Shown here: piece after piece, positions 6,424-13,195 of the stretch
Layout of the letters: every line of letters starts with the position of its first letter
How positions within the stretch are numbered: position 1 is the first letter of the stretch
Assembly (NCBI GenBank): GCA_947627405.1
Contig: CANQVY010000022.1
Span: 1-13,502, forward strand
Source of the DNA: an uncultured Bacilli bacterium
Lineage (GTDB): Bacteria > Bacillota_I > Bacilli_A > RF39 > UBA660
Length of the DNA: 13,502 nt
Direction of reading: 5' to 3'
Position numbers and translations under genes: made by a program
The notes under the pieces: generated by a model
Database searches by the model: none
Told to the model about the DNA's origin: nothing
Seen by the model: only the letters and a program-made list of their open reading frames with translations

Positions 6424-6477
6424 CTGTATTCACCTCGTTAATCAAATATAGATCACTTTTTTTTATTTTTATACCGA

Positions 6478-6486
6478 TTCGACAAA
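6478..6486 (-). promoter_or_regulatory. 0A box (Spo0A site) proximal to spoIIAA
   Basis: The minus strand reads TTTGTCGAA, a full match to the Spo0A binding consensus, 55 bases before the spoIIAA ATG. Bacillus spoIIA is activated by phosphorylated Spo0A. The same bases include GTCGAAT, which fits a SigH -10 (RnnGAAT), so the exact promoter layout is uncertain. Confidence 0.7.
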
Positions 6487-6503
6487 GTTTCTTCTTTTTT
6501 TCG

Positions 6504-6512
6504 TTCGACAAT
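6504..6512 (-). promoter_or_regulatory. 0A box (Spo0A site) distal to spoIIAA
   Basis: The minus strand reads ATTGTCGAA, one mismatch from the Spo0A consensus with a perfect TGTCGAA core. It lies 26 bases upstream of the proximal box in the same orientation and about 10 bases past the stop of the upstream gene. Two tandem cores in a 99-base gap are unlikely by chance. Confidence 0.65.
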
Positions 6513-6522
6513 CTTTTTCTTT

Positions 6523-7878
6523 TTAAATATGTAATCTTTTTTTTAGGAAAAATATTATTGAAATTGATAGATAAGAAAGTAGATTGCCTGTTTTATGATT
6601 TTTCTTTTTTATATTTTTTTCTTTTGGTTTATTTTCGATTTTATTACCTGTTTTTGTAGAAATTTTATCTACGTTTTCTACATTACTTATTTTTGATATA
6701 TTAATACTTTCCATCATTTCTTCTATATTTAATGTAACGTACTGATCAATCTGAAAATCTTGATAAGAAAAAGTAATTTTGTAAACACCATTTTTACTAA
6801 TATCGATCCGATCCTGGATTTTAATCTTATTTATATCTATACTGGATTCTTCAATTAAATCATATAGATTATAATCTCTCGAATTGATTATATAATTATC
6901 TTTAAAACTAATTTTTTCTCGATTCCTAATCTTATAATAAATCTTATATCTATCTTTATCTTTTTTATAACCTTTTTTATCAACATAATAGCCATCTAAA
7001 TACAATCTTTCTATTTTATAATATTTATATTTAACATCTTGATAAGAATATAAAAGATAATTATTCATTAATTTATATTCTTCATCTTCTAACTTTTCTT
7101 CTTTTGTTATTGTGTTTTCTTCATAATATAAATCCTTAAGATGATCTTTTAAATTTATATTAAATCTATATCCACTATCTTCAGTATTATACATATTACT
7201 TTCTAAAAATACATCTATATAATTATTTAAAACTTGCTTGTTATGATTTAATGCACTAATTCTAAATGTACTTTTATCCGTACCGTAATTGTCTGTAAGA
7301 TAAATTTCTAATTTTAATTCATCTAAATCATAATAATCTTTTAAATCAAGAACAAAAGTATTAGAATTTAAAACTGAAGTATATCCTTGATCATAATTAT
7401 TATCATTTAACTTTTCTTGATTATTGCATTTTTGACATTCTAAATCATAAGAAATTTCCTCTTCATTATGATATATTTTTATTTCTAAGAATCTCAATAC
7501 ATTTCTAGAACCGTTTATATCATAAAAATATAAATAACGAATGGGTAATCTTTTTGCATATTCAAAAATTTCCTTTGTTTTAATTACTCTTCCTTTTGCG
7601 TCAATCGGTTTTTCTTTAGACCAACTTGTAAAATCTGTTTGGATAAATTCATTACTTCTGTATGGATAATTTCCATCATTGAAATCTTCCACATAATATT
7701 CTTCGCTATAGATTTTTTCTTCTTCATAAAATTTATAGCGATATTCTTCTTCATATTCTTTATTTGTAGGTTTGCTTGTCGTATAATTTATTTTTTCCGT
7801 ACTATAATAAGTAGCCGCATAAACCCCATTTGGTAATATTAAATTCAATATTAAAAATAATTTTATTAATTTTTTCAT
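6523..7878 (-). CDS. Secreted or anchored protein of unknown function (451 aa)
   Basis: I do not recognise this protein. It begins with a clean signal peptide (residues 1-21, MKKLIKLF...GVYA, cleavage after Ala21). A long lysine- and tyrosine-rich region without cysteine-rich motifs follows, apart from one CQKC pair. Near 355-390 a stretch of the form NGVYKITFSYQDFQIDQYV looks like a beta-sandwich (Ig-like) repeat. The end has a polar linker, NHKTG at 427-431, a hydrophobic segment and the tail KKRLHI. That order resembles a sortase signal with a degenerate motif, or simply a C-terminal membrane anchor. The ribosome site AAGGAGG is very strong but close to the ATG. It lies upstream of spoIIAA without an evident terminator, so read-through is possible. 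Confidence 0.75.
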   Translation of the reverse strand: MKKLIKLFLILNLILPNGVYAATYYSTEKINYTTSKPTNKEYEEEYRYKFYEEEKIYSEEYYVEDFNDGNYPYRSNEFIQTDFTSWSKEKPIDAKGRVIKTKEIFEYAKRLPIRYLYFYDINGSRNVLRFLEIKIYHNEEEISYDLECQKCNNQEKLNDNNYDQGYTSVLNSNTFVLDLKDYYDLDELKLEIYLTDNYGTDKSTFRISALNHNKQVLNNYIDVFLESNMYNTEDSGYRFNINLKDHLKDLYYEENTITKEEKLEDEEYKLMNNYLLYSYQDVKYKYYKIERLYLDGYYVDKKGYKKDKDRYKIYYKIRNREKISFKDNYIINSRDYNLYDLIEESSIDINKIKIQDRIDISKNGVYKITFSYQDFQIDQYVTLNIEEMMESINISKISNVENVDKISTKTGNKIENKPKEKNIKKKNHKTGNLLSYLSISIIFFLKKRLHI

Positions 7879-7982
7879 ATTCCTCCTTTCTAAAATTTAT
7901 TTTTTGCTTAACTAAGTCATAAGATCACCTTCTTTTTTTTGTATTCATCTATATTATTGTCTGTTAATAATAAAAAGTCATA

Positions 7983-8026
7983 AAAAAACTATAATTCAAT
8001 ATGCAATTTTATTGAATTATAGTTTT
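7983..8026 (-). terminator. Rho-independent terminator of the DUF3298 gene
   Basis: AAAACTATAATTCAAT (7985-8000) and its exact inverted copy (8011-8026) form a 16-bp stem with a 10-base loop. On the minus strand it is followed by a run of T. It overlaps the stop codon of the DUF3298 gene. Confidence 0.8.
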
Positions 8027-8533
8027 AAATTGTCCCATATAATAAGGTGCAATTTGATATTGTTGAAAGAATAAAATAATACCATTTTCAGAAAATATAA
8101 AGTTTTTGAAATTTTCTTTTGAAGGCTTTGTTCCTTCTATAAGCATTTTGCTTATTCTAGGATCATGAAATTGTTTTGTATTTTTTAACTGCATTCGACT
8201 TTGATAAGAAAAGGTATTTAATAAATTGGGATAATCGTTTATTAAATTATTGATATCTACAATTGTATTCGTTTTTGTATTATAATTTATTGTAAAAATA
8301 GTATTTCTTGGGTGCGCCCCTCCTGTAAATAATGATTTATAAAACACATACGATCTATATTCTTTTGTCCTGTATTCATCATAATAGATATATAAACTAT
8401 AGGGAAAATTTTGTTCATTACCCTGTATATCATTCATAAACTCTTCTATACTTTTATCAATATAGGATTTTATTTCTTTATCAAGCTTTAAAAAGTTACT
8501 ACTAGGAAATGTTATCCTAAGATCATTTTTCAT
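8009..8533 (-). CDS. DUF3298 (RsiV C-terminal-like) domain protein
   Basis: This 174-aa protein has the DUF3298 signature: GGAHPRNTIFTINYNTKTN (residues 71-89), followed by VDINNLI, and near the end LFFQQYQIAPYYMGQ (154-168). The domain occurs in the extracellular part of the RsiV anti-sigma factor, where it binds lysozyme, and in many secreted proteins of unknown role. Those proteins usually have a signal peptide or membrane anchor, but here the sequence starts MKNDLRITFPSS with neither. An in-frame TAA directly precedes the ATG, so no hidden N-terminus exists in this frame. GGTG lies 5 bases upstream. Either it acts inside the cell or it is 5'-truncated. It lies between dacF and the 451-aa gene, with terminators on both sides. 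Confidence 0.7.
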   Translation of the reverse strand: MKNDLRITFPSSNFLKLDKEIKSYIDKSIEEFMNDIQGNEQNFPYSLYIYYDEYRTKEYRSYVFYKSLFTGGAHPRNTIFTINYNTKTNTIVDINNLINDYPNLLNTFSYQSRMQLKNTKQFHDPRISKMLIEGTKPSKENFKNFIFSENGIILFFQQYQIAPYYMGQFKTIIQ

Positions 8534-8599
8534 TTAATCACCAATATCAGTATATGTAATTGGATTATTTATTTTTATCCTTTTTAATTTTTACTGTAG

Positions 8600-8625
8600 A
8601 AAAACTATATAGCAAGCTATATAGT
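8600..8625 (-). terminator. Terminator at the end of dacF
   Basis: AACTATATAG and CTATATAGTT are perfect 10-base inverted copies around a 4-base loop (8602-8625), followed on the minus strand by TTTTT. The stem contains the dacF stop codon. The stem is AT-rich, so termination may be partial. Confidence 0.65.
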
Positions 8626-9417
8626 TGATGTAACGATTTCTTTTAAATTTCTAATATAAAGTCCTAAAATATTTATTTTCTTTATATTCTCTTTTACCGT
8701 GACTTCTGTACTTGTTAATGTTTTATTATTATTGTCTTTAACGAGAACTCTTCCTACTGTATCCCCTTTTTTTACCGGCAATTTTACATGATCTAATTTG
8801 AGTTCTGTTGTATATTCAATATCTTTATCCGTCTTCTTTTTAAATAAAGTTATATTATCTTTTAATATGATATCTACGTTCTCTTTATTGGCTTTGTCTA
8901 TTGTTAATGTGTCTACTTTTGCGGCTTTTTTTTGAATTACGTTTACTTCGTATAAATCAAATCCATAATCCAAAAGGGCCATCGTTTCACTATTTCTTAC
9001 TTTGCTGTTTTCTTCGCCTAAAACAATTGCTATTAATCGCATATTATTTTTTTTAGCTGTGGCTGCTAAGCAATAACCAGCAGCATCCGTATGCCCTGTT
9101 TTTAATCCATCGGCCCCATTATATTGTCTTACCAGTTTATTTGTATTTACTAGCCAAAATTTATTGTCAGTGTTCTTTCTTAAATAATCCTCATAAATTG
9201 ATGAAAATTCTAAAATTTTTTCATGAGATAAAAGTTCTCGAGCGATAACGGATAAATCTCTTGCTGTTGAATAATGATTATCTATATTTATATCTAATCC
9301 TGTACAATTCGAAAAATGAGTATTTTTTAATCCTAAATCTTTCGCTTTTTTATTCATCAATTTAACAAATTCTTCTTCACTTCCTGCAATAGTTTCTGCT
9401 AAAGCCACTACCGCATC
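8617..9417 (-). pseudogene. dacF: dacF 3' part: D-alanyl-D-alanine carboxypeptidase cut by an insertion
   Basis: This is the C-terminal two thirds of a DacF-type penicillin-binding protein 5 relative, which trims peptidoglycan stem peptides in the forespore. Homology begins at the Asp-Ala of the conserved SGND motif (9417-9412) and continues with VVALAETIAGSEEEFVKLMN. It includes the KTG motif in GADGLKTGHTDAAGYC, the PBP5 C-terminal beta domain and a final amphipathic helix for membrane attachment. The SxxK nucleophile and SGN motifs are missing. Upstream of 9418 the frame becomes foreign sequence and meets a TAA. The remaining approximately 265 codons are intact, so this is either a fresh disruption or a gene rebuilt by excision of the element. 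A GTG at 9408 would give an inactive fragment. Confidence 0.85.
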
Positions 9418-11068
9418 TATCGCTGTTTGTAAAAAGCAGTAAAAAAGAATTTAAATTTAAGTCACTATTCTTGTGACTAAGTATATTCAATTTAAAATGC
9501 AATATAATTTTATGAATGTTATCCTCTTCTTCAAGTTTTTCAACATATATGGTATCTATTATACTTCCAAATATTCTAAATACCGATTCATCATCATCTA
9601 GAACTATACCTTTTATTTTTTTATAAAAATTATCGATACTATCTTTATAATTATCTTCTTTTGAAATTGATAAATACTTATTCTTTTTCTTTTCTAAAAT
9701 ATCCAAATCAAAATTATATTTTCTTCTTTGATTATTATATTCTTCACTATCTATTTCTTTTCTAGCTCTCATGTTAATTAATTCTATTTTAGCTCTTTTA
9801 ATATCTTCTATTTTTTTATCTATATGATTTATCTCTTTGATATAATCTTTATTAACTTTTGTTTCATTTATTAAATCATATACTTCTTTTATAATTCCAC
9901 TTTCTTTATTTAAAAAAGTGTTTGCTATCTTTTTAAATATATCTAACAATTCCTCATAATGAATAATTGGTGTATTACACCCATTAGCCTTTTCTTTTCC
10001 ATATTTTCTATAATTAGAGCATCCCCAATATTTACTTTCTACCCCTGTTCTTTTATTCTTATAAACTCCTTTTATAAAAGTTGCTCCATCATGATAACAT
10101 TTAATCTTACCAGATAAAGCATATCTCATATCTGTTCTAGTATGGGTTTTATGTTTATGAGAATTTTTATTTAATATCTCATTACATTTTTCCCATAATT
10201 CTTCTGATACAATTGGTGGGCATGACTCGTTATCTTTATAAACTATCCATTCTTCTGGTTTAAATCTAATTCTTTTTTTAGAATGATAATCAACAGTTGT
10301 TTCTTTATGAGCACAAAAATAGCCTTTATATTTTGGATTTCTAATAATTCTTCCAATTACAGTTCCCGCAAGTGGTTTATTAGTTTTACTTTTTATATTA
10401 TATTTATCAAACAAATAATGACCTAATTTAGATGTTCCCATATGTTCTTTACTATATTCATTAAATATAAGTCTAATTAACTCTGCCTCTTCTTCAACTA
10501 TTTCTAACTTACCTTTATTCTTTTTATAACCATAAAAATTATCATTACCAGGAACTACTCCTTTTTCGATACTTCTTTTATATCCAAATCTAATTCTTTC
10601 TGATAATTTTCGCACTTCATCTTGAGCAATAGATGACATAATAGTTAAACGAAGTTCAGAATCTGAATCAAATGTATTAATATTATCATTTAAGAAATAT
10701 ACACCTACTCCATATGATAATAATTCTTGTGTATATTTTATACTATCAATAGTATTTCTTGAAAATCTTGATATTTCTTTAGTAAGTATTAAATTAAATT
10801 TACAATTTTTAGCATCATTAATCATTTTAAGAAAATGATCTCTTTTATTTACACTAGTTCCACTTATTCCCTCATCTACATAACCAGGAACAAATATCCA
10901 ATTATCTTGTCCTTTTATATAATTTTCAAAATACATAACTTGATTTTCTAAGGAATTTAATTGTTCTTCATGATCTGTTGATACACGAGCGTAAAATGTA
11001 ACACGAAGTGGTAATTCAATAAGCTTTTTACCTTGCGCTAAAAGATTTCTAATTTGATACAGATTCAT
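9377..11068 (-). CDS. Large serine recombinase (integrase of the inserted element)
   Basis: This site-specific recombinase integrates or excises DNA through a serine-DNA link. The N-terminal resolvase domain has LRVTFYARVSTD with the nucleophile Ser30, then GYVDEGISGTSVNKR and TKEISRFSRNT. The recombinase domain follows (about 170-300). The zinc-ribbon-like region is LSGKIKCYHDGATF with YWGCSNYRKYGKEKANGC (Cys324, Cys350, Cys364), lacking the usual second cysteine of the first knuckle. A coiled coil spans about 395-480. An AAGGAG lies 12 bases before the ATG. About 13 C-terminal residues (from Arg551) are encoded by dacF DNA read out of frame, so the gene crosses the integration junction. At 563 aa it has normal length for the family. 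Confidence 0.95.
   Translation of the reverse strand: MNLYQIRNLLAQGKKLIELPLRVTFYARVSTDHEEQLNSLENQVMYFENYIKGQDNWIFVPGYVDEGISGTSVNKRDHFLKMINDAKNCKFNLILTKEISRFSRNTIDSIKYTQELLSYGVGVYFLNDNINTFDSDSELRLTIMSSIAQDEVRKLSERIRFGYKRSIEKGVVPGNDNFYGYKKNKGKLEIVEEEAELIRLIFNEYSKEHMGTSKLGHYLFDKYNIKSKTNKPLAGTVIGRIIRNPKYKGYFCAHKETTVDYHSKKRIRFKPEEWIVYKDNESCPPIVSEELWEKCNEILNKNSHKHKTHTRTDMRYALSGKIKCYHDGATFIKGVYKNKRTGVESKYWGCSNYRKYGKEKANGCNTPIIHYEELLDIFKKIANTFLNKESGIIKEVYDLINETKVNKDYIKEINHIDKKIEDIKRAKIELINMRARKEIDSEEYNNQRRKYNFDLDILEKKKNKYLSISKEDNYKDSIDNFYKKIKGIVLDDDESVFRIFGSIIDTIYVEKLEEEDNIHKIILHFKLNILSHKNSDLNLNSFLLLFTNSDRCGSGFSRNYCRK
9415..9440. other. Element-dacF junction (attachment half-site)
   Basis: Left of about 9417 the minus strand encodes dacF from its conserved Asp-Ala; right of it the sequence no longer matches dacF. 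The crossover therefore lies at or near GATGCGG, which is codons of the SGND active-site motif. Large serine recombinases exchange at a 2-base core, so only a very short identity is expected. The partner junction must lie beyond 13502. Confidence 0.6.
9454..9480. repeat. Inverted repeat near the element end
   Basis: AGTCAC and GTGACT (about 9461-9466 and 9474-9479) form a 6-bp inverted repeat around 7 bases, with partial AT pairing outside. It lies about 45 bases inside the junction and within the recombinase coding sequence. It may be part of the recombinase binding site, or chance. Confidence 0.3.
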
Positions 11069-11086
11069 AGGTCGTAATATCTCCTT

Positions 11087-11287
11087 CTAAACTGGAATTT
11101 TAACTATTATATTTTTTACATCTTTATCTTTTTTTTGTAATTCTTTTAATTTATTAATATCTTCATCTAACTTTCTCACAATATTACTTGTATTTGCAAA
11201 AGCAATTAAACCTTTACTACAAAGTTCATTTAATAACTCTTTTTGAATTATTTTTTTTTCAATTAGAGTTTCAGGATTGTTATCCAA
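11087..11287 (-). CDS. Small protein upstream of the recombinase
   Basis: This is a 66-aa charged helical protein with sequence of the form NNPETLIEKKIIQKELLNEL, then KGLIAFANTSNIVRKLDEDINKL. It has no membrane segment. I choose a TTG start at 11287 because GAGGAG lies 9 bases upstream; the open frame continues to 11347 but that part lies inside a terminator. It ends 18 bases before the recombinase and is probably cotranscribed. Small helical partners with a KGLI turn commonly precede serine recombinases on Firmicutes elements, and a helper or regulator role is my inference from position only. Confidence 0.6.
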   Translation of the reverse strand: MDNNPETLIEKKIIQKELLNELCSKGLIAFANTSNIVRKLDEDINKLKELQKKDKDVKNIIVKIPV

Positions 11288-11324
11288 GTTTTCACACTCC
11301 TCATTTAAACTTATTAGAATAAAT

Positions 11325-11354
11325 AAAAAAAAAGAACTCAAATACACGAGTTCT
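11325..11354 (-). terminator. Terminator or attenuator ahead of the recombinase operon
   Basis: AGAACTC (11333-11339 on plus) and GAGTTCT (11348-11354) form a 7-bp stem with an 8-base loop, followed on the minus strand by nine T. It lies between the leader region and the small gene. It either ends an upstream transcript or controls read-through into the recombinase operon. Confidence 0.7.
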
Positions 11355-11366
11355 ACAAATTAATCT

Positions 11367-11433
11367 GAAAACTGGTGTATTTTAATGAGGATAGTATAAT
11401 CATTAGATGTATTCTCTAAAATATCAAGTTTTC
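11367..11433. repeat. Imperfect long inverted repeat upstream of the recombinase operon
   Basis: An 18-base arm (11367-11384, starting GAAAACT and ending ATTTTA) pairs with a 17-base arm (11417-11433), with a mismatch patch in the middle and a 32-base loop. In addition GTGTATTT (11375-11382) is the exact complement of the terminator loop at 11340-11347. The minus strand also has a weak promoter-like TTGATA (11427-11422). The stretch 11348-11495 has no gene. Confidence 0.45.
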
Positions 11434-11454
11434 AAATAACATTCTAATAATTGT

Positions 11455-11474
11455 AAACGGTTGCCCCCGTTTTT
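11455..11474. repeat. Small hairpin AAACGG/CCGTTT with T-run
   Basis: AAACGG (11455-11460) and CCGTTT (11467-11472) are inverted copies around TTGCCC, followed on the plus strand by more T. It lies just beyond the thiE remnant. It may be a weak plus-strand terminator or a remnant; no plus-strand gene ends here. Confidence 0.35.
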
Positions 11475-11495
11475 GATATGAATATGTATTAAGCG

Positions 11496-11690
11496 TCATT
11501 TGATAAAATAAGTTTTTTTTACTTTCATTGATGACTCTGTTTTGTTTTTATTTATTCCACCAATAATTTTATTTTCTCCCAAAATTTTTCTAACCTCTAA
11601 ACAAGAAATATCATCTTGTCCTATATGAATCCCATCTGCATTAATTTTTAAAGCTATATCCATATTATCATTGAATATTATAAGCATCCG
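11496..11690 (-). pseudogene. thiE: thiE remnant (thiamine-phosphate synthase fragment)
   Basis: A 63-codon open frame keeps the centre of ThiE, a TIM barrel that joins the pyrimidine and thiazole units of thiamine. LIIFNDNMDIALKINADGIH is followed by IGQDDISCLEVRKILGENKI and then IIGGI. The family motif NDxxDxAxxxxADGVHxGQxD is easily seen. About 60 N-terminal residues and all of the C-terminal phosphate-binding part are missing, and the last 20 residues drift away from the family. It follows the RelA/SpoT remnant directly, with no intergenic sequence. It is almost certainly non-functional. Confidence 0.75.
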
Positions 11691-11694
11691 TTAT

Positions 11695-12040
11695 CTTTTT
11701 GTTTAAATTCTAATTTAAATTGTAATGTTCTCATATTATGAAGTCTATCAGCAAGTTTTATAATTATTATTCTTGCATTTGTTGTTAATCCTATAATAAT
11801 TTTTCTCATATTTGCCATGTTATGATCATTTTTAGTAGAAAATTTAATTTACTAATTTTGTTACACCATCTACTAAATTAGCAACATCTTTATTAAAATA
11901 TTCAGCAATTTCCTCTTTAGTAATTTCAGTATCTTCTAATGTATCATGCAAAGTACAAATAGTATCATTATCATCATGCATTTTTGATAATATAAATGCT
12001 ACATTTAACGATTGATGGTATTCCAGATTTATTATATAAT
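11695..12040 (-). pseudogene. RelA/SpoT HD-domain remnant with frameshifts
   Basis: Three minus-strand frames in turn match the (p)ppGpp hydrolase (HD) domain of RelA/SpoT proteins. NKSGIPSIV corresponds to the usual RKSGEPYIIH. After a shift comes LNVAFILSKMHDD, then TLHDTLEDTEITKEEIAEYF and NLVDGVTKLVN, ending at a TAA. After another shift comes ARIIIIKLADRLHNMRTLQF. The HD pair (LHDTLEDT) and DRLHNMRTL are still readable, so decay is fairly recent. The synthetase, TGS and ACT domains are absent. The fragment stops at the start of the thiE remnant. Confidence 0.8.
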
Positions 12041-12101
12041 CTCACATTATTTAATAAATCATTGAAAAAAATTCATTCATATATTGCTCATCCAACCAAA
12101 T

Positions 12102-12138
12102 AAAAAACGCACAAATTTCTATATAAGAAATTAACGCG
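12102..12138 (-). terminator. Rho-independent terminator downstream of the papain-like gene
   Basis: On the minus strand CGCGTTAATTTCT pairs with AGAAATTTGTGCG (two G-U pairs and one mismatch) around TATAT, followed by six T. It probably ends the transcript of the minus-strand genes at 12311-13502. The rest of 12041-12310 shows no gene I can support. Confidence 0.65.
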
Positions 12139-12310
12139 CTTCGTCTACTAATATTTTATTTGAAAGGGCAGAAAAAATCATCATATTTAAACAGCATGAT
12201 TTTAACATATCAATTGTTTTACCAAAATATTTAAAAATGCATTCAAACAATTCAAATAAAATCTACTTTCAAAATAATTATTGTCAATATACTACTTTCT
12301 TTAATAAAAC

Positions 12311-12706
12311 TCAAATATTTTTATCTATTTCTTTTTTTCTATAAATAGATATAACATATAGATTCAAACAATCAGAGTTTTTATCATATATAACATTATC
12401 AACAATTGGAACCATATGATAATAATCGTTTTTATCCCAACAAAACACAATATATGATCCATTATTTATTTTTAAATCTCTAACTTTAATAGATTCTTCA
12501 CAATTAATTTTAAAAATATTATTATCTTCCATATATTTTTCAAATACTGGTATATCATTAAATGAAGAATAATTCAATTCTTTTGCTACTTCACATAAGT
12601 CATTATAAACATCTCCATATTCTTTATTTAAAATTTTACATAAACTTCTTATTACACAATTACTTTTACCGTTTTTATCTGATATATAAAATTCTTTAAA
12701 TATCAT
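12311..12706 (-). CDS. Small papain-like (predicted cysteine peptidase fold) protein
   Basis: This 131-aa protein has the look of a family frequent in Firmicutes phages and mobile elements. SNCVIRSLCKILNKEYGDVY contains a candidate nucleophile, Cys17, at the start of a helix. Near the end YYHMVPIVDNVIYDKN supplies His97 and Asp108. Together they suggest the papain-like order Cys-His-Asp. There is no signal peptide. GGAGAT lies 5-6 bases before the ATG, which follows the stop of the upstream GNAT by one base, so they are one operon. Whether it is an active peptidase is unknown. Its kind of host suggests element cargo. Confidence 0.6.
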   Translation of the reverse strand: MIFKEFYISDKNGKSNCVIRSLCKILNKEYGDVYNDLCEVAKELNYSSFNDIPVFEKYMEDNNIFKINCEESIKVRDLKINNGSYIVFCWDKNDYYHMVPIVDNVIYDKNSDCLNLYVISIYRKKEIDKNI

Positions 12707-12707
12707 A

Positions 12708-13195
12708 TCAATCTCCTATCTTTTTTATATTGGTATACATTCTTGTATGGTATCCATGTCTATCATAAAATTTAATAGCATTTTCATTATAAGCAAATAC
12801 ATCTACTAAAATATATTCACAACATAATGATTTAAAATACTCTTCCATTTTATTCATAAGTATATTACCTATACCTTTACTTCTTACATTTTTAGAAACT
12901 ATTAATTCAGTTATTTCTCCTATTTTAGGGCATTTATAATCTAGGTAATCATATTCATCATATGGAAAAATACATCCCATAATTAATCCTACTGCTTTAT
13001 TATTATCAACTGCTATATAACATTTACCATTATTATTTTTAACTTCTTCTAAATCTAGAATTGCCATTTTATCCTATATGCTGGATGTAGTTGATCCAAA
13101 TTATCTTTATCTATTGAAACAATGTATTCTTCAAGTTCAACTAATAAATCTTTAATATCTTCCAAATATTTATCTTCATATTCAATTATTTTCAT
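12708..13195 (-). pseudogene. GNAT acetyltransferase with a single frameshift
   Basis: Two frames together make one normal GNAT N-acetyltransferase of about 162 aa. The first (ATG at 13195) gives MKIIEYEDKYLEDIKDLLVE and continues to LHPAYRIK, ending at a TAG at 13055 if read on. The second begins at MAILDLEEVK (ATG at 13067) and holds CYIAVDNNKAVGLIMG, the acetyl-CoA motif ELIVSKNVRSKGIGNILMNK and NENAIKFYDRHGY. The frames meet in a run of four A (13070-13067 on the minus strand); five A would restore the frame. It overlaps the upstream gene by 14 bases. The break may be mutation, slippage or a sequencing error. Confidence 0.8.

Noticed and set aside
6122..6451. Plus-strand open frame of 109 codons opposite spoIIAA
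   Set aside because: It is an antisense shadow of spoIIAA and its promoter, low in complexity and without a ribosome site.
7919..7940. Two-codon minimal frame (ATG ACT TAG) with a fair ribosome site upstream of the 451-aa gene
   Set aside because: It is too short to judge; it could be chance in AT-rich DNA or a relic, and nothing else supports a leader peptide.
9920..10100. Recombinase zinc ribbon with a missing cysteine as a sign of inactivity
   Set aside because: Related large serine recombinases as I remember them also have C-x-x-H-type variants here, and all resolvase-domain residues are present.
12057..12154. Minus-strand frame reading through the terminator, with a segment such as IEICAFFIWLDEQYMNEFF
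   Set aside because: It has no start codon with a ribosome site, overlaps a convincing terminator and matches no family known to me.
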